From contig QKWM01000004.1 of NCBI GenBank assembly GCA_003248315.1, forward strand, positions 4,957,001 to 5,021,000: a stretch of 64,000 nt of DNA. The letters are read 5' to 3'. The notes beneath the pieces were generated by a model that saw only the letters and a list, made by a program, of their open reading frames with translations, made no database searches and was not told the origin of the DNA. Of this stretch, positions 8,689-17,000 are shown one piece after another (the stretch's first letter is position 1; each line of letters starts with the position of its first letter). Made by a program: the position numbers and the translations under genes. The stretch is from Streptomyces sp. SW4 (lineage in GTDB: Bacteria; Actinomycetota; Actinomycetes; Streptomycetales; Streptomycetaceae).

Positions 8689-10646
8689 GCCGTCTCCTCG
8701 ATCTCTTCCAGCCGGCGCGGGACGCCGTCCCGGTGCCGTACTCCGTCGTCCCGGTGGGCAACGCCGTCCCGGTGCCGTACTGCGTCGCCCTGGTGCGCAA
8801 CGCCGTCCCGCCGCCGTACCCCGTCGTCGCGGTGGCCCACGCGGGCCCCGCCGTTCCGGTGCCGTGCGCCGTCCTCCGCGAGCAGGCCGGCCGACGGTTC
8901 CCGGACCGCGGTCTCGTCCTCGGTCTCGCGGGTCACCACCGCGCGGTACCGCGGCTCGCCGCGCACGAGGTCCCGGTGGGTGCCGACGGCCGCGACCTCG
9001 CCGTCGTGCAGGAACACCACCCGCTCGGCGCGGTCCAGCAGCAGGGGCGAGGACGTGAAGACCACGGTCGTGCGCCCTTGCCGCAGACGCCGCAGCCCCT
9101 CCGCGATCCGCGCCTCGGTGTGCGAGTCCACGGCCGAGGTCGGCTCGTCCAGGACGAGCACCTCGGGATCCGTGATCAGCGACCGGGCCAGGGCGAGCCG
9201 CTGCCGCTGGCCGCCCGAGAGCGAGCGGCCCCGTTCGGTGATCCGCGCGTCCATCGGGTCGCCGGCGCCGAGGGACCCCTGCACCAGCGCGGCGAGGACG
9301 TCCTCGCACTGTGCCGCGGCCAGCGCCTCCTCGGCGGCCACGGCACCGGAGGAGGGCACGTCGAGCAGTTCGCGCAGCGTGCCGGAGAGCAGCACGGGAT
9401 CCTTGTCCTGGACCAGCACGGCGGTGCGGGCGCAGTCGAGCGGCAGCTCGTCCAGCGGCACCCCGCCGAGCAGCACCGACTCGCCCTCCTCGGCGGGGTG
9501 CCCGCCGAGCCGCTCCGCCAGCCGGCCCGCCGCGTCCGGGTCGCCGCACACCACGGCCGTGAGCCGGCCCGTCGGTGCGCTGAGGCCGGTGGCCGGGTCG
9601 TACAGGTCGCCCGAGGGCGCGTCGGCGGCGCGGGATCCGGCGGTGTCCGTGGCCCGCTCCAGCGACAGCACGCGCGCGGCCCGCGTGGCCGAGGGCCGCG
9701 AGAAGGAGTACGCCATGGCGATCTCCTCGAAGTGCCGCAGCGGGTAGGTGAGGATCATGACGGAGCTGTAGACGGTGACGAGTTCGCCGACGCCGACGCG
9801 GCCGTCCCGGGCCAGCTGGACGCCGTACCAGACGACGGCGATCAGCAGCAGCCCCGGCAGCAGCGCCTGGAGCGCCGAGATCAGCGACCACATGCGGGCG
9901 CTGCGCACGGCGGCGTGGCGGACCTCCTGCGAGGCGCGGCGGTAGCGGTCGAGGAACAGTTCCTCGCCGCCGATGCCGCGCAGCACCCGCAGCCCGGCGA
10001 CCGTGTCCGCGGCCAGTTCCGTGGCGCGGCCGGCCTTCTCCCGCTGGACGTCGGCGCGGCGCGTGGCCCGCGGCAGCAGGGGCAGCACCGCGAGTGCCAG
10101 CACGGGCAGTCCCAGGGCGACGACGACGCCGAGGGCGGGTTCGTAGACGACCAGGCCCGCGCAGACCAGCACGATGGTCAGTGCCGCCGCGGTGAAGCGG
10201 GACAGGGCCTCGACGAACCAGCCGATCTTCTCCACGTCGCCGGTGGACACGGAGACCACTTCTCCGGCGGCCACGCGCCGGGTGAGGGCCGAGCCCAGCA
10301 CGGCCGCCTTGCGGGCCAGCAGCTGCTGGACGCGGGCCGCGGCGGTGATCCAGTTGGTGACGGCCACGCGGTGCAGGAAGGTGTCGCCGAGGGCGTTGCC
10401 GGCGCACGCCAGCGCCATCAGGGCGCCGGCCAGGGCCAGCCGCCCACCGTCGCGGTCGACCACGGCCTGGACGGCGAGGCCCACGCAGAAGGGGAGCGAG
10501 GAGACGGACGCGAAGTGCAGCAGTCCCCAGGCCAGCGACGTGAGCTGACCGCGCAGCTGGTTCCGGAAGAGCCACCACAGGAAGCGGGGCCCGGAGCGCG
10601 CGTCCGGCACACCCGGGTCGGGATACGGAAGGTCTTGGATCTGCAT
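8685..10646 (-). CDS. ABC exporter half-transporter, subunit with degenerate Walker A and repeat tail
   Basis: An intact 653-aa half-transporter starting MQIQDLPYPDPG at ATG 10644-10646. Six membrane helices precede an ATPase domain with an intact signature LSGGQRQR and Walker B VLVLDEPTSAVD. The Walker A region reads VVCGDPDAAGRLAERL and lacks the catalytic Gly-Lys-Ser/Thr. With the partner, one composite ATP site is fully canonical and the other doubly degenerate. The C-terminus is a charged tail made of three 13-residue repeats (HRDDGVRHRDGVP-like), unusual for this family. It leads the two-gene operon. Confidence 0.9.
   Translation of the reverse strand: MQIQDLPYPDPGVPDARSGPRFLWWLFRNQLRGQLTSLAWGLLHFASVSSLPFCVGLAVQAVVDRDGGRLALAGALMALACAGNALGDTFLHRVAVTNWITAAARVQQLLARKAAVLGSALTRRVAAGEVVSVSTGDVEKIGWFVEALSRFTAAALTIVLVCAGLVVYEPALGVVVALGLPVLALAVLPLLPRATRRADVQREKAGRATELAADTVAGLRVLRGIGGEELFLDRYRRASQEVRHAAVRSARMWSLISALQALLPGLLLIAVVWYGVQLARDGRVGVGELVTVYSSVMILTYPLRHFEEIAMAYSFSRPSATRAARVLSLERATDTAGSRAADAPSGDLYDPATGLSAPTGRLTAVVCGDPDAAGRLAERLGGHPAEEGESVLLGGVPLDELPLDCARTAVLVQDKDPVLLSGTLRELLDVPSSGAVAAEEALAAAQCEDVLAALVQGSLGAGDPMDARITERGRSLSGGQRQRLALARSLITDPEVLVLDEPTSAVDSHTEARIAEGLRRLRQGRTTVVFTSSPLLLDRAERVVFLHDGEVAAVGTHRDLVRGEPRYRAVVTRETEDETAVREPSAGLLAEDGARHRNGGARVGHRDDGVRRRDGVAHQGDAVRHRDGVAHRDDGVRHRDGVPRRLEEIEETA
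8718..8834 (-). repeat. 39-bp in-frame tandem repeat, three copies
   Basis: Three successive 39-bp units at 8718-8756, 8757-8795 and 8796-8834 encode HRDDGVRHRDGVP, HQGDAVRHRDGVA and HRDDGVRRRDGVA. They form a His/Arg/Asp-rich C-terminal tail on the ABC subunit, just before its last ten codons. Confidence 0.85.
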
Positions 10647-10713
10647 GGCGTCCCAGTGGCTCGGGTGAGGAATGCGTCGGGGGATGCCGTGCCGTGGCCC
10701 ACGGCGGCATGTG

Positions 10714-10730
10714 CTTGCAAACCGTGCAAG
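10714..10730. promoter_or_regulatory. inverted repeat, candidate operator of the ABC exporter
   Basis: CTTGCA-N5-TGCAAG, a perfect 6-bp inverted repeat, lies 68 bp upstream of the ABC exporter start and about 130 bp upstream of the repeat-led lipoprotein gene. The AT-containing core stands out from the GC-rich surroundings. The binding regulator is unknown. Confidence 0.45.
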
Positions 10731-10857
10731 GTTCGCGCCGCGGCGTGGGGAAGGCAACCGGTTTTCCGCGGTGGGGGCCCGGCCCGCCCACGCCCGCTCA
10801 CGCCCGCACCCCGAAGACCGCCCAGGGCTCCCGACGGCCGGGTGCGACGATGGAACG

Positions 10858-11088
10858 ATGCGCGAGACGGGCGGACGTGACGGGTCGACGATGCGTAAGA
10901 CGGGCGGACGCGACGGGGCAGCCAAGCGGGAGACGTGCGGAGGTGACGCGGTGACCGAGCGCGAGACGTGCGGAGGTGACGCGGTGACCGAGCGCGAGAC
11001 GTGCGGAGGTGACGCGGTGACCGAGCGCGAGACGAGCGGAGGTGAAGCGGTAACCGAGCGCGAGACGTGCGGAGGCGACGCGGCAACG
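10858..11088 (+). repeat. seven tandem 33-bp repeats carrying Shine-Dalgarno and start codons
   Basis: Exactly seven 33-bp units (10858, 10891, 10924, 10957, 10990, 11023, 11056) lead up to ATG 11089. In frame they encode MRETGGRDGST, MRKTGGRDGAA, KRETCGGDAVT, ERETCGGDAVT (twice), ERETSGGEAVT and ERETCGGDAAT. Units 3 to 5 place GGAGG seven bases before a GTG that starts an in-frame codon. The array therefore multiplies a ribosome-binding module in register with the downstream gene. Confidence 0.85.
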
Positions 11089-11849
11089 ATGCGCAACGGC
11101 GGAGCCTTGCGTACGGCGATCGCGACGGCCGCCGCCGGCCTGCTCGTGTCGGCACTGGCCGCCTGCGGCGGCGGAGCCGGACCCTCCACGGACGCCGGGC
11201 ACCCCGCGGACCCGGGAGGCACCGCACCCTCGGCCGGTGCCACGGCGGACGCGCGCGGTCCCGCCGACCCGACCCGCGTCCCGGACGTCGGCGACCGCTA
11301 CCAGCGGCGCATCCCGGCCGCCTCCCGGCAGGTGGTCGCCGTGTACGGGGACGGCAGGAACTCCCCGGACTCCACGGTCGTGCTGTACACGAAGCGGGGA
11401 TCGCGCTGGCACGAGTCGCGCAGGTGGCCGGCGCACAACGGCGCCAAGGGCTGGACGACCGACCACCACGAGAACGACAAGCGCAGTCCCGTGGGCGTCT
11501 TCACGCTCAGCGACGCGGGCGGCGTCCTCCCGGATCCGGGCGCCGAACTGCCGTACACCCGGTCGCCGTCCTTCGCGGCGCCGCGCTGGTGGGACGAGTC
11601 GTACTGGCACGACTTCGACTACGTCATCGCCATCGACTACAACCGCGTCAAGGGCACACCGCCCAACGACCCGACCCGCCCGAGGGCGCGGCCAAGGGCG
11701 GCGGCATCTGGCTGCACATGGACCACGGCAGCGGCACCTCGGCGTGCGTCAGCCTGCCGAAGCGGGCGATGGAGCACCTGCTGCGCACGCTCGACCCGGA
11801 CCTTCACCCCGTGGTGGTCATGGGGGACCGGGCGGAACTGAAGGCCTGA
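11089..11849 (+). CDS. L,D-transpeptidase-like lipoprotein (one frame break)
   Basis: Predicted secreted lipoprotein: MRNGGALRTAIATAAAGLLV then SALAAC, a lipobox with Cys around residue 26. The mature domain resembles YkuD/YafK-type L,D-transpeptidases, which link peptidoglycan stem peptides through a Cys nucleophile. The catalytic segment reads IWLHMDHGSGTSACVSL, with the expected His and Cys. One base is missing near 11685; corrected length is 253 aa. Start choice is uncertain because seven upstream repeats keep the frame open from ATG 10858 and several contain GGAGG plus GTG. I take ATG 11089 because the lipoprotein signal begins there. Confidence 0.75.
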
Positions 11850-11867
11850 ACGAGGCATCCGCCGGCC

Positions 11868-11955
11868 GGCGACGAGCGCACGTCGTTCGCCCGGCGACGA
11901 GTGCACGTCGTTCGCCCGGCGACGAGCGCACGTCGTTCGCCCGCCGACGAACGCA
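11868..11955. repeat. 25-bp tandem repeat between convergent genes
   Basis: Three full 25-bp copies (11868-11892, 11893-11917, 11918-11942) beginning ggcgacgagcgcacgtcgtt, plus a partial fourth. Each can fold as GCGACGA pairing with TCGTTCGC with one bulge. The position between the lipoprotein stop and the convergent marR gene suits a reiterated transcription barrier, which is inference. Confidence 0.75.
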
Positions 11956-11983
11956 AGGAACCTGACGGAGCGTCACCCCGGCC

Positions 11984-12430
11984 TCACGCGCCGGCGGCGC
12001 CCCCGTCGACGAGCGTGTCCAGCAGCCCGCCGAGCGCTTCCCGCTGCTCGTCGGTGAGCGGGGCGAGGATCTCCTCCGCCGCGCACCGCCGCGCGGCGTG
12101 CAGCTCCCGCAGGGTCGCGCGGCCGTCGTCGGTCAGCTCGATCCGGATCACCCGCCGGTTGGCGGGGTCCGGCACCCGGCGCACCTTCCCGGCCGTCTCC
12201 AGCCCGTCGACCAGCGTCGTCACCGCGCGGGGCACGACCTCCAGGCGTGCGGCGAGATCGGCCATGCGCGGCGGCGAACCGTAGTGGGCCAGCGTGCGCA
12301 GCAGCCGGGACTGGGCGGGCGTGACCCCCAGGCCGCGCCGCTCCAGGTGGCGCTTCTGGATGCGGTGCACACGGCGGGTGAGCCGCAGCAACTGCTCGGC
12401 GAGCAGGCCGTCGTGGTCGGAGGCGGTCAT
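11984..12430 (-). CDS. MarR family transcriptional regulator
   Basis: A 148-aa winged-helix regulator. The wHTH spans roughly residues 30-100, with VTPAQSRLLRTLAHYGSPPRMADLAARLEV as helix-turn-helix (quoted pieces: RMADLAARLEV, RAVTTLVDGLE) and the wing at RVPDPANRRVIRIELTDDG. MarR proteins usually repress a divergent transporter and release DNA on binding a small aromatic ligand. It is divergent from an intact ABC exporter, with a 7-11-7 inverted repeat between them, so it most likely controls that exporter and itself. Confidence 0.9.
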   Translation of the reverse strand: MTASDHDGLLAEQLLRLTRRVHRIQKRHLERRGLGVTPAQSRLLRTLAHYGSPPRMADLAARLEVVPRAVTTLVDGLETAGKVRRVPDPANRRVIRIELTDDGRATLRELHAARRCAAEEILAPLTDEQREALGGLLDTLVDGGAAGA

Positions 12431-12454
12431 GCGGGAACAATATCAGGACGACGT

Positions 12455-12479
12455 TCATTGTGAGTATAGGTAACAATGA
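12455..12479. promoter_or_regulatory. probable MarR operator overlapping the exporter promoter
   Basis: TCATTGT-N11-ACAATGA is a perfect 7-bp inverted repeat midway between marR and the ABC exporter. The spacer contains AGTATAGGT, which supplies a TATAGG-like -10 element for the exporter. Overlap of palindrome and promoter is the usual arrangement for MarR repression. Confidence 0.65.
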
Positions 12480-12532
12480 GCTACGATCCGACAGGCCCCG
12501 CAGGCCCGCCCTGCCGACCCCCGTAGGAGCCC

Positions 12533-14335
12533 ATGCATCCCGATCACGACTCCGCCTGGAGCCCACCCGCCGACGCACCGGAGCAGCCCCGGCAGGTGCG
12601 CCGCATCCTGAGACTCTTCCGCCCCTACCGCGGCCGGCTGGCGCTGGTCGGGCTGCTGGTCGGTGCCTCGTCGCTGGTGTCGGTCGCCACGCCGTTCCTG
12701 CTGAAGGAGATCCTCGACGTCGCGATCCCCGAAGGGCGCACCGGCCTGCTGAGCCTGCTCGCCCTCGGCATGATCCTCGGCGCCGTGCTCACCAGCGTCT
12801 TCGGCGTGCTCCAGACGCTGATCTCCACGACCGTCGGACAGCGCGTCATGCACGATCTGCGCACCGCCGTCTACGGCCGCCTGCAGCGGATGTCGCTCGC
12901 GTTCTTCACCCGCACCCGCACGGGCGAGGTCCAGTCGCGCATCGCCAACGACATCGGCGGCATGCAGGCCACCGTCACCTCCACCGCCACCTCCCTGGTC
13001 TCCAACCTGACCAGCGTGGTCGCCACGATCGTCGCGATGGTCGCCCTCGACTGGCGGCTGACCGTCGTCACGCTGGTGCTGCTGCCGGTGTTCGTGTGGA
13101 TCAGCCGCCGCGTCGGCAACGAGCGCAAGAAGATCACGACCCGCCGGCAGAAGCAGATGGCCGCGATGGCCGCCACGGTCACCGAGTCGCTCTCGGTCAG
13201 CGGCATCCTCCTCGGCCGCACCATGGGCCGCTCCGACTCGCTCACCCGCGCCTTCGCCAAGGAGTCCGAGGGGCTGGTCGACCTGGAGGTCAGGTCGAAC
13301 ATGGCGGGGCGCTGGCGCATGGCCGTCATCACGATCGTCATGGCCGCCATGCCCGCCGTCATCTACTGGACCGCGGGCCTCGCCCTCCAGCTCGGCGGCC
13401 CCGGTGTCTCCATCGGCACGATCGTCGCCTTCGTCTCCCTCCAGCAGGGCCTGTTCCGGCCGACCGTCAGCCTGCTGTCGACCGGTGTCCAGATCCAGAC
13501 CTCGCTCGCGCTGTTCCAGCGCATCTTCGAGTACCTGGACCTGCCGATCGACATCACCGAACGCCCCGACCCCGTGCGCCTCGACCGGGTCAAGGGCGAG
13601 GTCCGCTTCGAGAACGTCGAGTTCCGCTACGACGCCGAGGGCGACCCCGTCCTCGAGGGCATCGACATCACCGTCCCCGCCGGCGGCAGCCTCGCCGTCG
13701 TCGGCCCCACCGGCGCGGGCAAGTCCACCCTCGGCCACCTGGTGCCCCGCCTCTACGACGTGACGGGCGGCCGGGTCACCCTCGACGGGGTCGACGTGCG
13801 CGACCTGGACTTCGACACCCTCGCGCGCGCGGTGGGCGTCGTCTCGCAGGAGACGTACCTCTTCCACGCCTCCGTCGCCGACAACCTGCGCTTCGCCAAG
13901 CCGGACGCCACCGACGAGGAACTGGTCGAGGCGGCCAAGGCGGCCCAGATCCACGACCACATCGCCTCCCTCCCGGACGGCTACGACACGGTCGTGGGCG
14001 AGCGCGGCCACCGCTTCTCCGGCGGCGAGAAGCAGCGCCTGGCGATCGCCCGCACCATCCTGCGCGACCCGCCCGTGCTCATCCTCGACGAGGCCACCAG
14101 CGCCCTGGACACCCGCACCGAGGCCGCCGTGCAGCAGGCGGTCGACGCGCTGTCCGCCGACCGCACCACGCTCACCATCGCCCACCGCCTGTCCACCGTC
14201 CGCAACGCCGACCAGATCGTGGTCCTGGACGCGGGCCGGGTGGCCGAACGCGGTACGCACGAGGAACTGCTGGAGCGCGACGGGCGCTACGCGGCACTGG
14301 TCCGGCGCGACGCCCGACTGGAGACGACAAAATGA
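12533..14335 (+). CDS. ABC exporter (membrane-ATPase fusion), complete
   Basis: A 600-aa half-transporter, intact in one frame. Start ATG 12533 gives MHPDHDSAWSPPADAPEQ, preceded by a GGAG-containing stretch. Six membrane helices occupy about residues 35-320, and the ATPase carries Walker A GPTGAGKST, Q-loop VSQETYLFH, signature FSGGEKQR, Walker B VLILDEATSALD and IAHRLS. All catalytic motifs are canonical, so it can act as a homodimer. Divergence from marR suggests drug or metabolite export under MarR control. Confidence 0.92.
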   Translation: MHPDHDSAWSPPADAPEQPRQVRRILRLFRPYRGRLALVGLLVGASSLVSVATPFLLKEILDVAIPEGRTGLLSLLALGMILGAVLTSVFGVLQTLISTTVGQRVMHDLRTAVYGRLQRMSLAFFTRTRTGEVQSRIANDIGGMQATVTSTATSLVSNLTSVVATIVAMVALDWRLTVVTLVLLPVFVWISRRVGNERKKITTRRQKQMAAMAATVTESLSVSGILLGRTMGRSDSLTRAFAKESEGLVDLEVRSNMAGRWRMAVITIVMAAMPAVIYWTAGLALQLGGPGVSIGTIVAFVSLQQGLFRPTVSLLSTGVQIQTSLALFQRIFEYLDLPIDITERPDPVRLDRVKGEVRFENVEFRYDAEGDPVLEGIDITVPAGGSLAVVGPTGAGKSTLGHLVPRLYDVTGGRVTLDGVDVRDLDFDTLARAVGVVSQETYLFHASVADNLRFAKPDATDEELVEAAKAAQIHDHIASLPDGYDTVVGERGHRFSGGEKQRLAIARTILRDPPVLILDEATSALDTRTEAAVQQAVDALSADRTTLTIAHRLSTVRNADQIVVLDAGRVAERGTHEELLERDGRYAALVRRDARLETTK

Positions 14336-14378
14336 CGATATGCCAGGTTTGAGGTGATATGCGGGTTACCGTGCCCGC

Positions 14379-15245
14379 ATGCAGATGAACACTCCGCCAC
14401 GGAGCACGAGGAGCACGATTCGACTGACGCGCCGGGGCCGCATCGCCCTGATCGCGACCGGAGCCGTCGTGGCCGGCACCGCCGTGGCGGTGCCGCTGCT
14501 GACCGCGGACGGGGAGGAGGACTCCCGCCCCACCTCGCTGGTGATCCCCGAGGGCTGGCGCGCGGCACAGGTCTACCAGGCCGTCGACAAGGCGCTCGAA
14601 CTACCGCCCGGCACCACCAGAAAGGCCCTGCCGCAGGCGCGCCTGAAACTTCCCGACGACGCGGAGGGCAACCCCGAGGGCTACCTCTTCCCGGCGACGT
14701 ACCCGCTGGAGGAGAAGGGGAAGCCGGCCACGCCCCAGGCGCTGCTGTCGGCCATGGTCGACAAGGCCAACCAGAAGTTCCACGGGGCCCCGGTCGCGGC
14801 CGGGGCCCAGCGCAACGCCATGAACGTCTACCAGGCCGTCACCATCGCCAGCATCGTGCAGGCGGAGGCGGCCACCAAGGCGGACATGGGCAAGGTGGCC
14901 CGCGTGATCTTCAACCGGCTGGAACGCGGCATGCCGCTCCAGATGGACTCCACCATCAACTACGCCCTCAACCGTTCCACGCTGACGACGACCGAGGACG
15001 ACACGAAGATCGACAGCCCCTACAACTCGTACCAGCGCATGGGGCTGCCGCCCACGCCGATCGACAACCCCGGCGAGGACGCCATGCGGGCCGCCATCAA
15101 CCCGACACCGGGGGACTGGCTGTACTTCGTCACGGTCAAGCCGGGCGACACCCGCTTCACCGCCGACTACGAGGAGCACCGGCGCAACGTCGCCGAGTTC
15201 AACGAGAACCGGCGCAAGGCCTCGCCGAAGACGGCGGCCGGCTGA
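14379..15245 (+). CDS. MltG-like endolytic murein transglycosylase
   Basis: A 288-aa single-pass membrane protein of the YceG/MltG family, which cuts nascent glycan strands at the membrane. A basic N-terminus (RLTRRGR) precedes one helix (IALIATGAVVAGTAVAV). The catalytic region reads VTIASIVQAEA, with the invariant Glu in QAEA, followed by VARVIFNRLERGMPLQMDST and NSYQRMGLPPTPIDNPG. It is shorter than the main streptomycete MltG and lacks the long N-terminal region, so it is probably a paralogue. Start ATG 14379 follows the ABC exporter by 43 bp. Confidence 0.85.
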   Translation: MQMNTPPRSTRSTIRLTRRGRIALIATGAVVAGTAVAVPLLTADGEEDSRPTSLVIPEGWRAAQVYQAVDKALELPPGTTRKALPQARLKLPDDAEGNPEGYLFPATYPLEEKGKPATPQALLSAMVDKANQKFHGAPVAAGAQRNAMNVYQAVTIASIVQAEAATKADMGKVARVIFNRLERGMPLQMDSTINYALNRSTLTTTEDDTKIDSPYNSYQRMGLPPTPIDNPGEDAMRAAINPTPGDWLYFVTVKPGDTRFTADYEEHRRNVAEFNENRRKASPKTAAG

Positions 15246-15257
15246 ACCGCAGGGGCG

Positions 15258-16336
15258 TCAGGCGGCGGCCCGTTCCTCCCCGGCCAGCAGCCGCCTGATG
15301 TCCCGCACGGCGGCGCGGCCCGCCCGGTTGGCGCCGATGGTGCTGGCGGACGGCCCGTAGCCCACGAGGTGGACCCGGGGGTCGGCGACCGCGCGCGTGC
15401 CGTCCAGGCGGATGCCGCCGCCCGGCTCGCGCAGGCGCAACGGCGCCAGGTGGTCGATCGCGGCGCGGAAACCGGTCGCCCACAGGATCACGTCGGCGGC
15501 CACCCGCCGCCCGTCCGCCCACGCCACGCCGTCGGGAGTGATCCGGTCGAACATGGGCTGCCGGTCGAGGACACCCGAGTCGAGGCCGGCCCGGATCGCG
15601 TCGTTCAGCGGCAGCCCGGTCACGGACACCACGCTCTTCGGCGGCAGGCCCCGCCGCACCCGCTCCTCCACGAGCGCGACCGCCGCACGGCCCGCGTCCT
15701 CGTCGAAGGGGCCCTCGCGGAAGACGGGCGGGCGGCGCGTCACCCAGGTGGTGGCGGCGGCGTGGGGCGCGATCTCCAGCAGATGCTGGGTACCGGAGGC
15801 GCCGCCGCCGACCACGACGACCCGCTGCCCGGCGAACTCCTGCGGACCGGCGTACTGCGCTGTGTGCAGCTGGCGGCCCCGGAAGGTCTCCTGCCCCGGG
15901 TAGCGCGGCCAGAACGGCCGGTCCCAGGTGCCGGTCGCGTTGATCAGCGCCCGTGCCGCCCAGGTCCCGGCGGAGGTCTCGACGAGCAGCCGCCCGCCGG
16001 CCCCGTCGCGCACCGCGCGGACGTCGACGGGGCGCCGTACCCGCAGGTCGAAGGCGCGCTCGTAGGCGGCGAAGTACTCGGAGACGACCTGGGCCGACGG
16101 CCGCGAGGGATCCGCGCCGGTCAGCTCCATGCCCGGCAGGGCGTGCATGCCGTGCACCCTGCCGTACGTCAGGGTCGGCCAGCGGAACTGCCAGGCACCG
16201 CCGGGACCGGGGGAGTGGTCGAGCACCACGAAGTCACGCCCGGGTGCGAACCCGGCGCGCCGCAGGTGATAGGCGCCGGACAGGCCCGCCTGCCCGCGCC
16301 CACGACGACGACCTCGACCTCGCGTGTGTGGTTCAC
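15258..16336 (-). CDS. flavin-containing monooxygenase-like oxidoreductase
   Basis: A class B flavoprotein monooxygenase-like protein with FAD and NADPH Rossmann motifs. The GTG at 16334-16336 begins VNHTREVEVVVVGAGQAG once a missing C near 16292 is restored; without it the FAD motif GxGxxG is broken. The second dinucleotide motif is VVVVGGGASGTQ, followed by a late ATGF box (ILWATGFRAAID). Corrected length is 359 aa. The substrate cannot be read from sequence. It converges with mltG and is divergent from yjbQ. Confidence 0.85.
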
Positions 16337-16428
16337 GCTTCCACCAACAGCACACCGGCGCCGGATCTTCCCGCCCCCGCGGTGGCAGCCGCGTGCCGCG
16401 GCACGGCCCGTGCGTCAGGATGGGAACC

Positions 16429-16851
16429 ATGTCAGATGCCTTCACCACCCGGGTCCTGAACCTCACCACCGGCTCCTCGGAGAGGGTCGTCGACATCACC
16501 GGCGACTGCGAGTCCTTCCTGCGCGACGCGGCGGCGGGCCGTGACGGCCTCCTCAACGTCTTCGTCCCGCACGCCACCGCCGGGATCGCGATCATCGAGA
16601 CGGGCGCCGGCAGCGACGACGACCTGCTGGCCGCCCTGCACAGCCTGCTGCCCGCCGACGACCGCTGGCAGCACCGCCACGGCAGCCCCGGCCACGGCCG
16701 CGACCACGTCCTGCCCGCCTTCGTGCCCCCGCACGCCACCCTGCCCGTGGTCGGCGGCCGGCTGGAGCTGGGCACCTGGCAGTCGGTGTGCCTGGTGGAC
16801 ACCAACGTCGACAACCCCGACCGCAAGGTCCGCCTCTCGTTCCTCGGGTAG
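16429..16851 (+). CDS. YjbQ/UPF0047 family protein
   Basis: A 140-aa protein of the UPF0047 family, annotated in places as a secondary thiamine-phosphate synthase. The family motif is clear: FVPHATAGIAIIE near residue 45, HRHGSPGHGRDHVLPAF near 85, and LGTWQSVCLVD. Start ATG 16429 is preceded by AGGATGGGAA. The biological role remains unproven in the family. It stands alone, with the WGR gene 149 bp downstream. Confidence 0.9.
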   Translation: MSDAFTTRVLNLTTGSSERVVDITGDCESFLRDAAAGRDGLLNVFVPHATAGIAIIETGAGSDDDLLAALHSLLPADDRWQHRHGSPGHGRDHVLPAFVPPHATLPVVGGRLELGTWQSVCLVDTNVDNPDRKVRLSFLG

Positions 16852-17000
16852 CCCGGCCCCCGGCGCGGTCCGCCCGGCGCGGTCCGGCCGGGGCGTCCCA
16901 CGGCGGGCGGTCCGATTGTCAGTGGCGGCGCCTACTGTTCGAGGCAGTGGAACCCGCGGAACACGCCGCGGGTCCGGCCTGTGGGAGAGGTCTGTCTGCC

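Noticed and set aside
7024..10791. A minus-strand open frame of about 1,255 codons over both ABC transporter genes
   Set aside because: It is a shadow in another frame of the real exporter genes: extreme Arg/Pro/Gly composition, no motifs until it joins the true frame by a shift. High GC makes such long false frames common.
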